Notes: a model not told the origin generated them from the sequence alone. A DNA stretch of 64,000 bases from JBFLXR01 sp040757065 (GCA_040757065.1 JBFLXR010000013.1:1-64000), one strand, 5' to 3'. Positions 25,226-34,416 are shown, counted from the first letter of the stretch. Program-made: numbers and translations.

Positions 25226-27115
25226 ATGTTCGATTTCGTACATGAAAAGAAGCGCTTGGTTCAGATCGTTTTAGCGGTGATCGTATTGCCGTTTGCGTTT
25301 TGGGGGGTGGATTCTTACCGGCGCTCCTCGGGTGGGGAGGCGGTAGCCAAGGTGGGTGGCGACAAAATTTCGCCGCAAGAATTCGAGAATGCCATGCGTC
25401 AGCAGCAAGAGCGCATGCGCGAGCTGATGGGGGCGAATTTCGATCCGGCGATGCTTGATGCGCCCGAAATTAAACAGTCCGTTCTGGAAAACCTGATTAG
25501 CCAGCGCTTGCTGCAGCAGCGTGCGCATGACGCACGGCTGGCGATCAGCGATGAGCAGCTAGCGCAACTGATTGCGAGCATCGGCGCTTTCCAGAAGGAC
25601 GGAAAATTCGATAAACAGCGTTACGAAGCGGCTTTGGCGGAGCAGGGGATGAGCTCCGCCATGTTCGAATCGCGTGTGCGTCAGGATTTGGCAGCGCGTC
25701 AGTTGACCGATGCCTATTTGCAAAATGGCTTTGCTTCCCGTTCGGTTGCGGACGGACTGATTCGCGCCAATGAGCAGCAGCGCGTGGTGAGTTTGTCGTT
25801 TGTTTCGCCGGCTATTTATCTGCCGCAGGTTAAGGTGGATGACGCGGCGGTAAAGTCTTATTACGATAAAAATCCCAAGGAATTCGAGGCGCCCGAGCGC
25901 GTCCGCGTTGAGTACGTGGTGTTTTCCGCAGATGGTATGCAGGGGCAGGTCGCGGTCGACGATGCCGAAGTGAAGAAATACTATGAGGAACATCATGCCG
26001 AGTTTGAAACGCAAGAGCAGCGGCAGGCTGCGCATATCCTGATTGCCGCAGGTAAGCAGGCGAGCGAAGCGGAAAGGCAAGCGGCGAAGGCCAAGGCAGA
26101 GCAGGTTCTTCAGCAGGTTAAGCTGAATCCGGCCAAATTCGGTGAGTTGGCGAAGCAATATTCTCAGGACCCGGGCTCGGCAGTGAGCGGCGGCGATTTG
26201 GGTGTGTTCGGGCGTGGCATGATGGTGAAGCCGTTCGAAGATGCCGTGTACAGCCTCAAGCCCGGCGAGGTCAGCGGTATTGTGCAAACCGATTTCGGCT
26301 ATCACATTATTAAGTTGTCGGCGGTGAAAGGCGGAAAGGTCTTGTCGTTCGATGAGGTGAAAAAGGAAATTTCGGCTAAGCTCAAGCAGCAAAAGGCAGC
26401 TGATAAATTTGCTGAGTTGGCGGATAAGTTCGGTAATGCTGTTTACGAGCAAAGCGATAGCCTCAAGCCCGCTGCGGATCTGGTGAAGGCTGGGATTCTG
26501 CAAAGCGGCTGGCTGGTGAAAGGAGCAGTTGCTGGACCGCCTTGGAATGATAAGGCGATTCAGGCGGTTTTCAGCGATGATGTGCTGAAAAACAAGCGCA
26601 ACACTTCTGCGATTGAAATTGCGCCGAACGTATTGTTGGCCGCTCGACTGATCGAACATAAACCGGCCAGCCTGCTTCCGTTGGCTGAAGTGAGCGGCGG
26701 GGTGCGTCAGAAGCTGCAATTGCAGCAAGCGCAAGAATTGGCGGTGAAGGAAGGTAAGTCCTTGTTGGAAAAAGTACAGAAGGGCGAAAAGGTTGCGGTT
26801 GACTGGAAAGGCCCGCAAACCTTGACGCGCGCGCAGCGTGCAGGTTTGGATAATGCGCTTATAAAGCTGATTTTTTCTGCAAACTCTGCTAAAATGCCGG
26901 GCTTCGTTGGTGCTGAAAACCCGCAGGGCGGTTATCTGCTTGCAAGAGTGGAGGCGGTGCGAGGCATCGATGGTATCGATGATGCGAAGCGCGCGCGCTA
27001 CATGCAGCAGTTGCGACAAATGAGCGGTGAAGCATTACTGCAGGCTTATCTGGCTGATGCCAGAAAGCAAGCGGAAGTCAGTATCGAACCCTCCTTCATG
27101 GGGGAAAAGAAGTAA
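25226..27115 (+). CDS. ppiD: Periplasmic folding chaperone / peptidyl-prolyl isomerase PpiD
   Basis: A 629-residue inner-membrane-anchored protein. The single N-terminal transmembrane helix (RLVQIVLAVIVLPFAFWGVDS) is followed by a SurA_N-like chaperone region and one parvulin (PpiC-type) domain around residues 265-360 (HILIAAGKQ ... SGGDLGVFGRGMMVKPFEDAVY ... TDFGYHIIKL), then a C-terminal helical region. It meets outer-membrane proteins as they leave the Sec translocon. ATG 25226 is the usual MFDFVHEKKR start; a GTG two codons earlier is possible. It is bracketed by two identical tRNA-Asp genes. Confidence 0.94.
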   Translation: MFDFVHEKKRLVQIVLAVIVLPFAFWGVDSYRRSSGGEAVAKVGGDKISPQEFENAMRQQQERMRELMGANFDPAMLDAPEIKQSVLENLISQRLLQQRAHDARLAISDEQLAQLIASIGAFQKDGKFDKQRYEAALAEQGMSSAMFESRVRQDLAARQLTDAYLQNGFASRSVADGLIRANEQQRVVSLSFVSPAIYLPQVKVDDAAVKSYYDKNPKEFEAPERVRVEYVVFSADGMQGQVAVDDAEVKKYYEEHHAEFETQEQRQAAHILIAAGKQASEAERQAAKAKAEQVLQQVKLNPAKFGELAKQYSQDPGSAVSGGDLGVFGRGMMVKPFEDAVYSLKPGEVSGIVQTDFGYHIIKLSAVKGGKVLSFDEVKKEISAKLKQQKAADKFAELADKFGNAVYEQSDSLKPAADLVKAGILQSGWLVKGAVAGPPWNDKAIQAVFSDDVLKNKRNTSAIEIAPNVLLAARLIEHKPASLLPLAEVSGGVRQKLQLQQAQELAVKEGKSLLEKVQKGEKVAVDWKGPQTLTRAQRAGLDNALIKLIFSANSAKMPGFVGAENPQGGYLLARVEAVRGIDGIDDAKRARYMQQLRQMSGEALLQAYLADARKQAEVSIEPSFMGEKK

Positions 27116-27121
27116 AGTTTT

Positions 27122-27198
27122 GGAGTGGTAGTTCAGTTGGTTAGAATACCGGCCTGTCACGCCGGGGGTCGCGGGTTCGAGTCCCGTCCACTCCGCCA
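27122..27198 (+). tRNA. tRNA-Asp (anticodon GTC), copy 2
   Basis: An exact duplicate of the tRNA at 25084, including the four flanking bases TTTT before the acceptor stem. It starts six bases after the ppiD stop codon, so it is probably cut out of the ppiD transcript. Confidence 0.97.
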
Positions 27199-27206
27199 GC
27201 TCTATA

Positions 27207-27235
27207 AAACCCGTTGGTTACAACGGGTTTTTTTC
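27207..27235 (+). terminator. Terminator after tRNA-Asp copy 2
   Basis: AAACCCGTTG and CAACGGGTTT pair around GTTA and run into a seven-T tract. The following bases to 27503 carry no gene I can support. They look AT-rich and unlike the neighbours, possibly decayed acquired DNA. Confidence 0.88.
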
Positions 27236-27503
27236 TGTCTAGGCGTTTGGTTTGTCTCGTTTATTCAACGGCAGCTGAGAAACAGCTGTCTGAGTGGATA
27301 CATATTCGTGAGTCTTGCGTATGTCAGAGTAGTGATCGAGCCTTGGCGGTGGAAATGCAACGTGGAAAGGAAGAAAGAGCGTTGGATGGTCTGCTCTCTT
27401 GATCTACGTAGCACACCGGCAGGAAATCGGTTGCATTACCCGTGGACTCTAAAGCTCGATGCTACTGAAAAGCGGGTGAGGTGTTAAAATTTTGAAAAAT
27501 AAA

Positions 27504-28220
27504 CTACCTGTAAATAAGCCAATCAAACATATCGTGAAGGTTGAGTTCCGGAAATGGGATATATGGCTTATATAAGTGCCCTTTCCTAGAGTACATGCCG
27601 CGAATCGCCCAGTATGGCGTTAGGAAGTCTTGCGGAACATTATCGAATCGGGCTGCTGATTTCCATATTTCATCAGTGGCAACTGGTTCGCCTTGCTTGT
27701 CAACACTGATCCATGCAGAGTTGCTGTCCACAATAATCCAGCCGTGTGATGTTTTCACCTCAGTGACTGCGTGAGATGGCCAGCCGTAACTAAGAAGTGC
27801 CCCAATGAAATTCTTTTCAATGCTGCCATTTTTTCTATAGAGAATATAAACATGGCGAGTTTGGAACCCCATCCATTTGTAGGCCTTGTCTAACGTGCGT
27901 GAGCGGTCATAACATAATCCGGAACGATGTTTGATTAAATCAATTGGTTCACGGTCTGCGTACTCAGGAATTGGGGAGCCAAGGGGGGCGATTTGCAATA
28001 CTAAGTTTTGTGCATACCTAATTGCATTTAATTCTGTTTTGTAATCCCTGTCAGAAGTGTTAATTTTTTTAAGGGTGAGGATGTTTTCAAAAACGAATTC
28101 GTCTGATGAGTCGATGTTCGTGCTAACTGAAGTGATGCTCAGCAAAATTCCGATGGCAATGACGGCCAAAGAAACTATTATGCCTAGAAACCTAATAAGA
28201 AAACTAAAGCGTTTTTTCAA
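27504..28220 (-). CDS. Membrane-anchored transglutaminase-like protein
   Basis: A 238-residue protein with an N-terminal transmembrane anchor (RFLGIIVSLAVIAIGILLSI). A papain-like transglutaminase core has Cys in RSGLCYDRSRTLD, His in WPSHAVTEV and Asp in WIIVDSNSAW, in the order Cys-His-Asp. It could be a protease, a cross-linking enzyme or a polysaccharide-linked hydrolase. The coding sequence is clearly more AT-rich than fabI or ppiD beside it, which suggests transfer. It lies 49 bases downstream of fabI on the same strand. No family name is assigned. Confidence 0.7.
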   Translation of the reverse strand: MKKRFSFLIRFLGIIVSLAVIAIGILLSITSVSTNIDSSDEFVFENILTLKKINTSDRDYKTELNAIRYAQNLVLQIAPLGSPIPEYADREPIDLIKHRSGLCYDRSRTLDKAYKWMGFQTRHVYILYRKNGSIEKNFIGALLSYGWPSHAVTEVKTSHGWIIVDSNSAWISVDKQGEPVATDEIWKSAARFDNVPQDFLTPYWAIRGMYSRKGHLYKPYIPFPELNLHDMFDWLIYR

Positions 28221-28269
28221 GTTGTCGCTCGACTGATATGTTTTGAATTTTATTTGGATGCGGGGCGGC

Positions 28270-29061
28270 TCAATAAGCTTCGGTTGTACCTAGCGCGCAG
28301 GTATTGAAGCCACCGTCGACATAGGTGATTTCGCCGGTTACTCCGCTTGCGAGGTCGCTACACAGGAAGGCGGCGACATTGCCGACCTCTTCAATGGTAA
28401 TGTTGCGCTTGAGCGGGGCATTCTTTTCGTTGTATTCCAATAGCTTGTGGAAATCGGCGATGCCTGCGGCTGCCAACGTGCGGATGGGGCCGGCAGAAAT
28501 TCCGTTTACGCGGATACCGCGCTTACCAAGATCCATGGCGAGGTAGCGGACGCTGGCTTCTAGGCTGGCCTTTGCCAAGCCCATCACGTTGTAATGCGGC
28601 ATGGTTCGAACAGCACCGAGGTAGGTCATCGCCAGTAGGGTGGCATGTCGACCTTCCAGCATTGGTAGTGCAACTTTGGACATAGCAGAAAAGCTATAAG
28701 CACTGATGTCGTGGGCGATGCGGAAAGCCTCGCGGTTGAGTCCATCCAGATAGTCGCCCGCCAAGGCTTCGCGCGGAGCGTAAGCGATGGAATGAACTAT
28801 GCCATCAAATTTCTCCCAGTGTTGAGAGAGGTCGGAAAATAGTTGTTCGATTTCTGCGTCGCTGCCGACATCGCAAGGAAATACCAAATCGCTGCCGAAA
28901 GATTTTGCCAGCTCTGTTACCCGCTCGCGTACCCGCTCGCCTTGGTAAGTAAAGGCAAGTTCTGCGCCTTCCCGGTGCATGGCTTGAGCAACGCTGTACG
29001 CGATCGAGCGGTTGCTGATCATCCCGGTAATCAAAATGCGCTTGTTGGCTAGAAACCCCAT
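28270..29061 (-). CDS. fabI: Enoyl-[acyl-carrier-protein] reductase (NADH), FabI
   Basis: A 263-residue soluble short-chain dehydrogenase-type enzyme that completes each fatty-acid elongation cycle. FabI features are the start MGFLANKRILITGMISNRSIA, the SIAYAPREALAGDYLD segment and the catalytic Tyr-x6-Lys in HYNVMGLAK. The C-terminal GEITYVDGGFNTCALG is also typical. It is read away from the ccm operon, with 130 bases between starts. Confidence 0.97.
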   Translation of the reverse strand: MGFLANKRILITGMISNRSIAYSVAQAMHREGAELAFTYQGERVRERVTELAKSFGSDLVFPCDVGSDAEIEQLFSDLSQHWEKFDGIVHSIAYAPREALAGDYLDGLNREAFRIAHDISAYSFSAMSKVALPMLEGRHATLLAMTYLGAVRTMPHYNVMGLAKASLEASVRYLAMDLGKRGIRVNGISAGPIRTLAAAGIADFHKLLEYNEKNAPLKRNITIEEVGNVAAFLCSDLASGVTGEITYVDGGFNTCALGTTEAY

Positions 29062-29102
29062 TCTTTTCCTTTTCGGTATGTAAATACGCCGGTAACGTTG
29101 AA

Positions 29103-29108
29103 ATTATA
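29103..29108 (-). promoter_or_regulatory. Putative -10 box of fabI
   Basis: Read on the minus strand this is TATAAT, a perfect -10 hexamer 42 bases upstream of the fabI ATG. No strong -35 box was found at the right distance. Confidence 0.35.
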
Positions 29109-29149
29109 ACCGGACAATGATTCATGCGCACTGCGCCGGTGCAATCGTA

Positions 29150-29155
29150 TATAAT
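29150..29155 (+). promoter_or_regulatory. Putative -10 box of the ccm operon
   Basis: TATAAT on the plus strand, 36 bases before the ccmA start. The -35 region is not a good match. It fits a divergent promoter pair with fabI. Confidence 0.4.
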
Positions 29156-29191
29156 CCGCCGGTTTAATTTATATATGGGGTTTGCGACGAC

Positions 29192-29806
29192 ATGCTGGAA
29201 GTCAGCAACTTGGCTTGCTCCAGAGGGGATCATCCGCTGTTTTCCGGCCTGAGTTTTTCCCTCTCTGCCGGCGAACTGATGCAGGTAAAAGGTCCGAACG
29301 GTAGCGGTAAGACCAGTCTGTTGCGTACTCTGTGCGGTTTTTTGCGTCCGGACGAAGGCGAAATTCGCTGGGAGGGGCAGAATGTCCGCGAGTTGGATGA
29401 AGAATATTTTGCGCATTTGGTTTATCTTGGGCATCACAATGCCATTAAGGATGAGCTGAATGCACTTGAAAATTTGCGCATCTCGGCCGGTTTGTCGGGC
29501 ATCGAGTTGAGCAATGCAGAGGCGATTGCGGCGTTACGCCGCATGGGGCTGCGTGGGCGGGAAACTTTGCCGGTGCGGGTGTTGTCTCAGGGACAGCGCA
29601 GACGGGTGGCTTTGGCGCGCTTGCTGATTGGCGATGCACCTCTTTGGGTGTTGGACGAGCCGCTGACGGCGCTGGATGTCGGTGCGGTGGCATTGATACA
29701 AGAGCTGATCGGCGAGCATTTGGCGCGCGACGGGATGGTGATTTTTACTACTCACCAGCCGCTGGCGGTGGACGGCGTGGAAACGCGCGGATTGGATTTG
29801 TCGTGA
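29192..29806 (+). CDS. ccmA: Haem exporter ATP-binding subunit CcmA
   Basis: A 204-residue ABC ATPase, first gene of the cytochrome c maturation operon. Walker A is GPNGSGKTSLL, the signature is LSQGQRRRVALARL, Walker B is LWVLDEPLTALD and the switch His is in FTTHQPLA. With CcmB and CcmC it powers release of holo-CcmE. The stop overlaps the ccmB GTG as GTGA. Confidence 0.96.
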   Translation: MLEVSNLACSRGDHPLFSGLSFSLSAGELMQVKGPNGSGKTSLLRTLCGFLRPDEGEIRWEGQNVRELDEEYFAHLVYLGHHNAIKDELNALENLRISAGLSGIELSNAEAIAALRRMGLRGRETLPVRVLSQGQRRRVALARLLIGDAPLWVLDEPLTALDVGAVALIQELIGEHLARDGMVIFTTHQPLAVDGVETRGLDLS

Positions 29807-30486
29807 AGCGCCTTTCAGTCCCGTCATTGCTGCTGCTGGTCATCCGACGCGATTTGGTGCTGGCGATGCGTCGCCGTGCCGATGTGTTGACGACCCTGAT
29901 CTTTTTTGTAATGGTGGTCAGCCTGTTCCCGCTAGGGGTGGGGCCGGAACCGGATATGTTGCGTAAAATGGCCCCGGGCGTGGTATGGGTGGCAGCCTTG
30001 CTGGCTTCGATGTTGTCGCTGGCGCGGATGTTTTCGGCAGACTATCAGGATGGAACGCTGGAACAGATGATGTTGTCGCCGCAGCCTTTGTCGCTGGTGG
30101 TATTGGGTAAGATTGTGGCGCACTGGGTGTTGTCGGGGCTGCCGTTGGTGTTGATGGCTCCGGTATTGGGGTTGCAGTTCGACATGTCGGGGCAGGCGTT
30201 GCTGGTGCTGATCGCAGGTTTATTGCTGGGTACACCGGTATTAAGCATGATCGGTGCGGTGGGGGCAGCGCTGACTTTGGGATTGCGAGGGGGCGGGGTG
30301 CTGGTTTCCCTGCTGGTATTGCCGCTGTGCATCCCTGTTTTGATTTTCGGCACCGGGGCGGTCGAGGCGGCCGCGACCGGGATGCCGGTGGTTTCGCATC
30401 TGGCTTTGCTGGGTGCGGTGATGCTGATGTCGCTGGTATTTACCCCTTGGGTAACGGCGCACGCATTGCGTATTTCGATGGAGTAA
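29803..30486 (+). CDS. ccmB: Haem exporter permease CcmB
   Basis: A 227-residue inner-membrane permease with six hydrophobic helices. The GTG start overlaps the ccmA stop, and the N-terminus reads LLLVIRRDLVLAMRRRADVL, typical of CcmB. The conserved region WVAALLASMLSLARMFSADYQDG follows. It forms the transmembrane part of the CcmAB ATPase complex. Confidence 0.95.
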   Translation: MKRLSVPSLLLLVIRRDLVLAMRRRADVLTTLIFFVMVVSLFPLGVGPEPDMLRKMAPGVVWVAALLASMLSLARMFSADYQDGTLEQMMLSPQPLSLVVLGKIVAHWVLSGLPLVLMAPVLGLQFDMSGQALLVLIAGLLLGTPVLSMIGAVGAALTLGLRGGGVLVSLLVLPLCIPVLIFGTGAVEAAATGMPVVSHLALLGAVMLMSLVFTPWVTAHALRISME

Positions 30487-30490
30487 GGTT

Positions 30491-31228
30491 TTGGCGATTA
30501 ATTGGTTCAAGTATTCCGCGCCGACGACGTTTTACGGCTTGGCAGGCAAGTTGATTCCCTGGTTCGCGATACCTTCCGCGCTTTTGTTCGCGGTCGGGTT
30601 GTATATCGGTTTTTTCGTGGCGCCGACCGATGCGGTTCAGAGTGAGGCCTATCGCATTATTTTCATTCATGTGCCAGCCTCGATTCTGTCGATGTTCATC
30701 TATCTGGTCATGGCAGGCTATGCCGCGCTGGGACTGATCTTCAATACCCGTTTGTCGGCCATGATGGCCTCTGCGCTTGCGCCTACCGGGGCGCTGTTTG
30801 CTTTTATTTCGCTATGGACCGGCGCGCTGTGGGGTAAGCCGATGTGGGGCGCATGGTGGGTGTGGGATGCGCGCCTGACTTCCGAACTGATTTTGCTGTT
30901 TCTCTATCTGGGCTTTATTGCGCTGCATGCCTCTATCGAGGATCCGCGCCGTGCCGATAAGGCTGCAGCTTTGCTGGCAATTGTCGGCTCGGTCAATGTG
31001 CCGATCATCTATTTCTCGGTGAAGTGGTGGAATACCCTGCATCAAGGGGCAAGTATTAAATTTACCGGTACTACGATGCATGTTGCCATGCAGCAGGCAA
31101 TGTTCATCACGCTGGTAGCTTGCTGGTTTTATGCCATTGCGGTTGCGCTGGCGCGTGTGCGCAGCATTATTCTGGAGCGCGAACGCCGTACGCAGTGGGT
31201 TACAGAGTTGCCGGAGGTGTGCGCATGA
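30491..31228 (+). CDS. ccmC: Haem-handling membrane protein CcmC
   Basis: A 245-residue, six-helix inner-membrane protein that presents haem to CcmE. The tryptophan-rich WWD motif is seen as GKPMWGAWWVWDARLTSE, flanked by His residues in IIFIHVPASI and in MHVAMQQAMF. It starts at TTG 30491 with GGAGTAAGG just upstream. The stop overlaps the ccmD ATG. Confidence 0.95.
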   Translation: MAINWFKYSAPTTFYGLAGKLIPWFAIPSALLFAVGLYIGFFVAPTDAVQSEAYRIIFIHVPASILSMFIYLVMAGYAALGLIFNTRLSAMMASALAPTGALFAFISLWTGALWGKPMWGAWWVWDARLTSELILLFLYLGFIALHASIEDPRRADKAAALLAIVGSVNVPIIYFSVKWWNTLHQGASIKFTGTTMHVAMQQAMFITLVACWFYAIAVALARVRSIILERERRTQWVTELPEVCA

Positions 31229-31392
31229 GCGTCGCTGATTTTTTGTCCATGAAGGGCTATGGGCTGTATGTATGGGGTTCGTACGGCGTGGCTTTTGCGA
31301 TTTTTCTCCTAGAAATCGTGCTGGTGCGCCGCAAGCGCAAAACGACGTTGGAGCAGTTGCGCTTAATGCGCGACATGGAAGGTGAAGAATGA
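31225..31392 (+). CDS. ccmD: Cytochrome c maturation protein CcmD
   Basis: A 55-residue single-helix protein: MSVADFLSMKGYGLYVWGSY, then the transmembrane segment AFAIFLLEIVLV and a basic tail RRKRKTTLEQLR. It overlaps ccmC and ccmE by four bases each. CcmD stabilises the CcmC-CcmE complex and is often missed because it is short. Confidence 0.93.
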   Translation: MSVADFLSMKGYGLYVWGSYGVAFAIFLLEIVLVRRKRKTTLEQLRLMRDMEGEE

Positions 31393-31856
31393 ACGCGCGT
31401 AAAAAAAGAATGTGGTTTATCGTCGGCGGTGTTGCGCTGGTCGCAGCGGCGGTCGGTCTGGTGCTGTTCGCCTTGAAGAATAATGTAAGTCTGTATTTCA
31501 CACCGACGCAGGTTTATAACAAAGAAGCGCCGCAAGGCCGCAACTTCCGTATCGGCGGTTTGGTTGAGGCGGGCAGCGTGAAGCGCGAGCCCGACGGCCT
31601 GACCGTGCACTTCCGCATTACCGATACCGCCAAGGGGATGGAGGTGGTCTATAAGGGCATCCTGCCGGACCTGTTTAAGGAAGGGAAGGGCGTGGTCGCG
31701 CAGGGCAAGCTGGGCGAAGACAATGTGTTCCATGCCGAAGAGGTGTTAGCAAAACACGACGAGAACTACATGCCGCCGGAAGCAAAACAGGCTATCGATG
31801 CAGCTCAGGCTGCCGCAAGTGCGCCAGCAGCGGTTTCCGCGCCTGCCGGTAAATAA
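31389..31856 (+). CDS. ccmE: Periplasmic haem chaperone CcmE
   Basis: A 155-residue, membrane-anchored beta-barrel haem carrier. The N-terminal anchor is IVGGVALVAAAVGLVLFAL. The covalent haem histidine is His123 in LAKHDENYMPPE, the H-x-x-x-Y form of the family. The tail is alanine-rich. It is translationally coupled to ccmD. Confidence 0.96.
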   Translation: MNARKKRMWFIVGGVALVAAAVGLVLFALKNNVSLYFTPTQVYNKEAPQGRNFRIGGLVEAGSVKREPDGLTVHFRITDTAKGMEVVYKGILPDLFKEGKGVVAQGKLGEDNVFHAEEVLAKHDENYMPPEAKQAIDAAQAAASAPAAVSAPAGK

Positions 31857-31870
31857 GGGGAAATGCTGAG

Positions 31871-33883
31871 ATGATTCCGGAAATTGGTAATTTCGCCCTA
31901 ATCGTGGCGTTGGGGCTGGCTCTGCTGCAAGGCATGCTGCCTATTATCGGGGCAGCGCGCGGCGATGCTGTGCTGATGGGCTTGGCGCGACCGGCGGCGG
32001 TCGGTCATTTTGTGTTTGTGGCGATTGCAATCGGCTGTCTGGGGCAGGCATTCGTCGGCAACGATTTCTCGGTGCTGTACGTGGCGCAGCACTCCAACTC
32101 GCAATTGCCGGTGCAATACCGGATTGCGGCGCTGTGGGGTGGTCATGAAGGTTCGTTGTTGCTGTGGACATTTATTCTGACCATCTGGACCGTGGCAGTA
32201 ACCGTGTTCAGCAAACATTTACCGGAAGAAATGGTAGCGCGCGTAGTTGGCGTGATGGGTTTGATTTCAGTCGGTTTCCTGTTGTTTATGCTGATGACTT
32301 CCAATCCTTTCGATCGTTTGCTGCCGGCTGCTTTGGATGGCCGCGATCTGAATCCTTTGCTGCAAGACCCCGGTCTGGTGATTCATCCGCCGATGTTGTA
32401 TATGGGGTACGTCGGGTTCTCGGTAGCATTTGCGTTCGCGCTGGCTGCGCTGCTCGGCGGCAAGATGGACGCAACATGGGCGCGCTGGTCGCGCCCGTGG
32501 ACGACTGTGGCTTGGGTGTTCCTGACGCTGGGGATTGCACTGGGGAGTGGATGGGCGTATTACGAACTGGGCTGGGGCGGCTGGTGGTTCTGGGATCCGG
32601 TTGAAAATGCTTCTTTCATGCCGTGGCTGGTTGGAACCGCCCTGATGCATTCTCTGGCTGTGTCGGAAAAGCGCGGGGCCTTCAAAAGCTGGACGCTGCT
32701 GTTGGCCATCGCAGCGTTTTCGCTCAGCTTGCTCGGTACTTTCCTGGTGCGCTCCGGCGTGCTGACTTCGGTGCATGCTTTTGCTTCGGATCCGCGGCGC
32801 GGCATGTTCATTCTGGTTTTTCTGGTGTTGGTGATCGGCTCTTCGCTGATGTTGTTCGCTTGGCGCGCGCCGAAAGTCGGCTTGGGCGGCAAATTCGAGC
32901 TGGTGTCGCGTGAATCGATGTTGCTGGCTAATAATGTCTTGTTGTCGGTAGCCTCGGCGGCGGTGTTGCTGGGCACGTTGTATCCCTTGTTTATGGATGC
33001 GCTCGGTTTCGGCAAGCTGTCGGTCGGCCCGCCCTATTTCAATACGGTGTTCGTGCCGCTGATGATGCCGCTGGTGATGCTGATTGGGTTAGGGCCTTTG
33101 GCGCGCTGGAAACAAATCGCCTTGCCCGATTTGTGGGCGCGCGTGCGCGTTGCGTTGTTCGCCAGTATGGCGATTGCCGGGTTGCTGCCGTTCGTGCTCG
33201 GTAAGTGGACGCCGCTGATTGCGTTGGGTTTACTGCTGGCGTTTTGGGTGCTGGCGACGGCGTTCGTCGATATACGCAAGCGCATTGCCGGGAAAGATGG
33301 CGGACTGTTTTCGCGTCTGCGCACACAGTCGCGCAGCTATTACGGTATGCAATTCGCGCACGTTGGTGTGGCGATTTTTATTATTGGCGTGACGCTGGTG
33401 AAGGGCTATGAAACCGAGCGCGATGTGCGGATGAACGTCGGTGACACGGTGGAAATGGGCGGTTATGTGTTCCGTTTCGACGGTGTGCGCGAGGAAAAGG
33501 GGCCCAACTTCGTGGCGGCGCAAGGGCGCATGACGATTACCACGAAGGAAGGCAAGCCGGTTGCGCAGTTGTTCCCGGAAAAGCGTCAGTACAATACTTC
33601 CGGTATGCCGATGACGGAAGCGGCCATCGACATCGGGTTCTTGCGCGATTTGTACGTTTCGTTGGGCGAACCGATCCCGGAGAGCAACGGTGCGTGGGCG
33701 GTGCGGGTTTATCATAAGCCCTTTATTGACTGGATTTGGGCGGGCTGCCTGCTGATGGCGCTTGGCGGTGTGTGGGCGATCAGCGACCGACGTTACCGTA
33801 TTCATTCCCGGAAGAAAAAAACTGAGGATTCCGCTGCTTCGGCGACTGCGCCGGTCAAGGCGGCTGAGGAGCAAACTGTATGA
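31871..33883 (+). CDS. ccmF: Haem lyase subunit CcmF
   Basis: A 670-residue polytopic inner-membrane protein that attaches haem to apocytochrome c together with CcmH/I. The WWD domain reads ELGWGGWWFWDPVENASFMPW near residue 240, and other family blocks are GGHEGSLLLW and GLVIHPPMLYMGYVG. About 14 hydrophobic helices are visible and the length is normal. Confidence 0.96.
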   Translation: MIPEIGNFALIVALGLALLQGMLPIIGAARGDAVLMGLARPAAVGHFVFVAIAIGCLGQAFVGNDFSVLYVAQHSNSQLPVQYRIAALWGGHEGSLLLWTFILTIWTVAVTVFSKHLPEEMVARVVGVMGLISVGFLLFMLMTSNPFDRLLPAALDGRDLNPLLQDPGLVIHPPMLYMGYVGFSVAFAFALAALLGGKMDATWARWSRPWTTVAWVFLTLGIALGSGWAYYELGWGGWWFWDPVENASFMPWLVGTALMHSLAVSEKRGAFKSWTLLLAIAAFSLSLLGTFLVRSGVLTSVHAFASDPRRGMFILVFLVLVIGSSLMLFAWRAPKVGLGGKFELVSRESMLLANNVLLSVASAAVLLGTLYPLFMDALGFGKLSVGPPYFNTVFVPLMMPLVMLIGLGPLARWKQIALPDLWARVRVALFASMAIAGLLPFVLGKWTPLIALGLLLAFWVLATAFVDIRKRIAGKDGGLFSRLRTQSRSYYGMQFAHVGVAIFIIGVTLVKGYETERDVRMNVGDTVEMGGYVFRFDGVREEKGPNFVAAQGRMTITTKEGKPVAQLFPEKRQYNTSGMPMTEAAIDIGFLRDLYVSLGEPIPESNGAWAVRVYHKPFIDWIWAGCLLMALGGVWAISDRRYRIHSRKKKTEDSAASATAPVKAAEEQTV

Positions 33884-34416
33884 AGCGTTTCGCGTATTTC
33901 GGTATCCCCCTGGCATTTTTGGTTTTAGCGTTTTTTTTGTTTCGCGGCTTGAATCTCAATCCGCGCGAGGTGCCGTCTCCTCTGATCGGCAAACCCGCGC
34001 CGGCATTCATGTTGCCGCAACTGCGCGATCCGAGTCAGATTTTCTCGCCGCAGATGATGAAGGGCAAGGTTTGGCTGCTGAACGTGTGGGCGTCGTGGTG
34101 CGTGTCTTGTAAGGAAGAGCATCCGGTCCTGGTGGCGTTGTCGCAGCAGAATATCGTGCCGATCTACGGGTTGGACTATAAAGACAAGCGCGAAGACGCT
34201 GAGCAATGGTTGAGTAAGGGGGGCGACCCCTATGTGCTGAGCATTTCCGACCGCGATGGTCGCGTCGGAATCGATTACGGCGTGTACGGCGTGCCGGAGA
34301 CCTACGTGATCGATAAGCAAGGCATTATCCGCTACAAGCAAATCGGCCCGGTGACACCGGAAAGCCTGCGCGAAAAGATTTTGCCGCTGGTTGCTGAATT
34401 GGAGAAACAGCCATGA
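33880..34416 (+). CDS. ccmG: Periplasmic thiol:disulfide oxidoreductase CcmG/DsbE
   Basis: A 178-residue thioredoxin-fold protein with an N-terminal membrane anchor. The redox-active site is WASWCVSCKEEHP (CVSC), and the cis-Pro region is YGVYGVPETYVID. It keeps the CxxCH cysteines of apocytochromes reduced. Its start overlaps ccmF and its stop overlaps ccmH, both by four bases. Confidence 0.95.
   Translation: MKRFAYFGIPLAFLVLAFFLFRGLNLNPREVPSPLIGKPAPAFMLPQLRDPSQIFSPQMMKGKVWLLNVWASWCVSCKEEHPVLVALSQQNIVPIYGLDYKDKREDAEQWLSKGGDPYVLSISDRDGRVGIDYGVYGVPETYVIDKQGIIRYKQIGPVTPESLREKILPLVAELEKQP

Noticed and set aside
27122..27198. tRNA-Asp copy 2 as an integrative-element attachment site
   Set aside because: No second partial copy of the tRNA 3' end was seen downstream to 28.3 kb, and there is no integrase gene.
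27125..27487. Open frame starting inside tRNA-Asp copy 2
   Set aside because: It begins in the tRNA and crosses a terminator; a similar frame begins in copy 1, so it only reflects the tRNA sequence.
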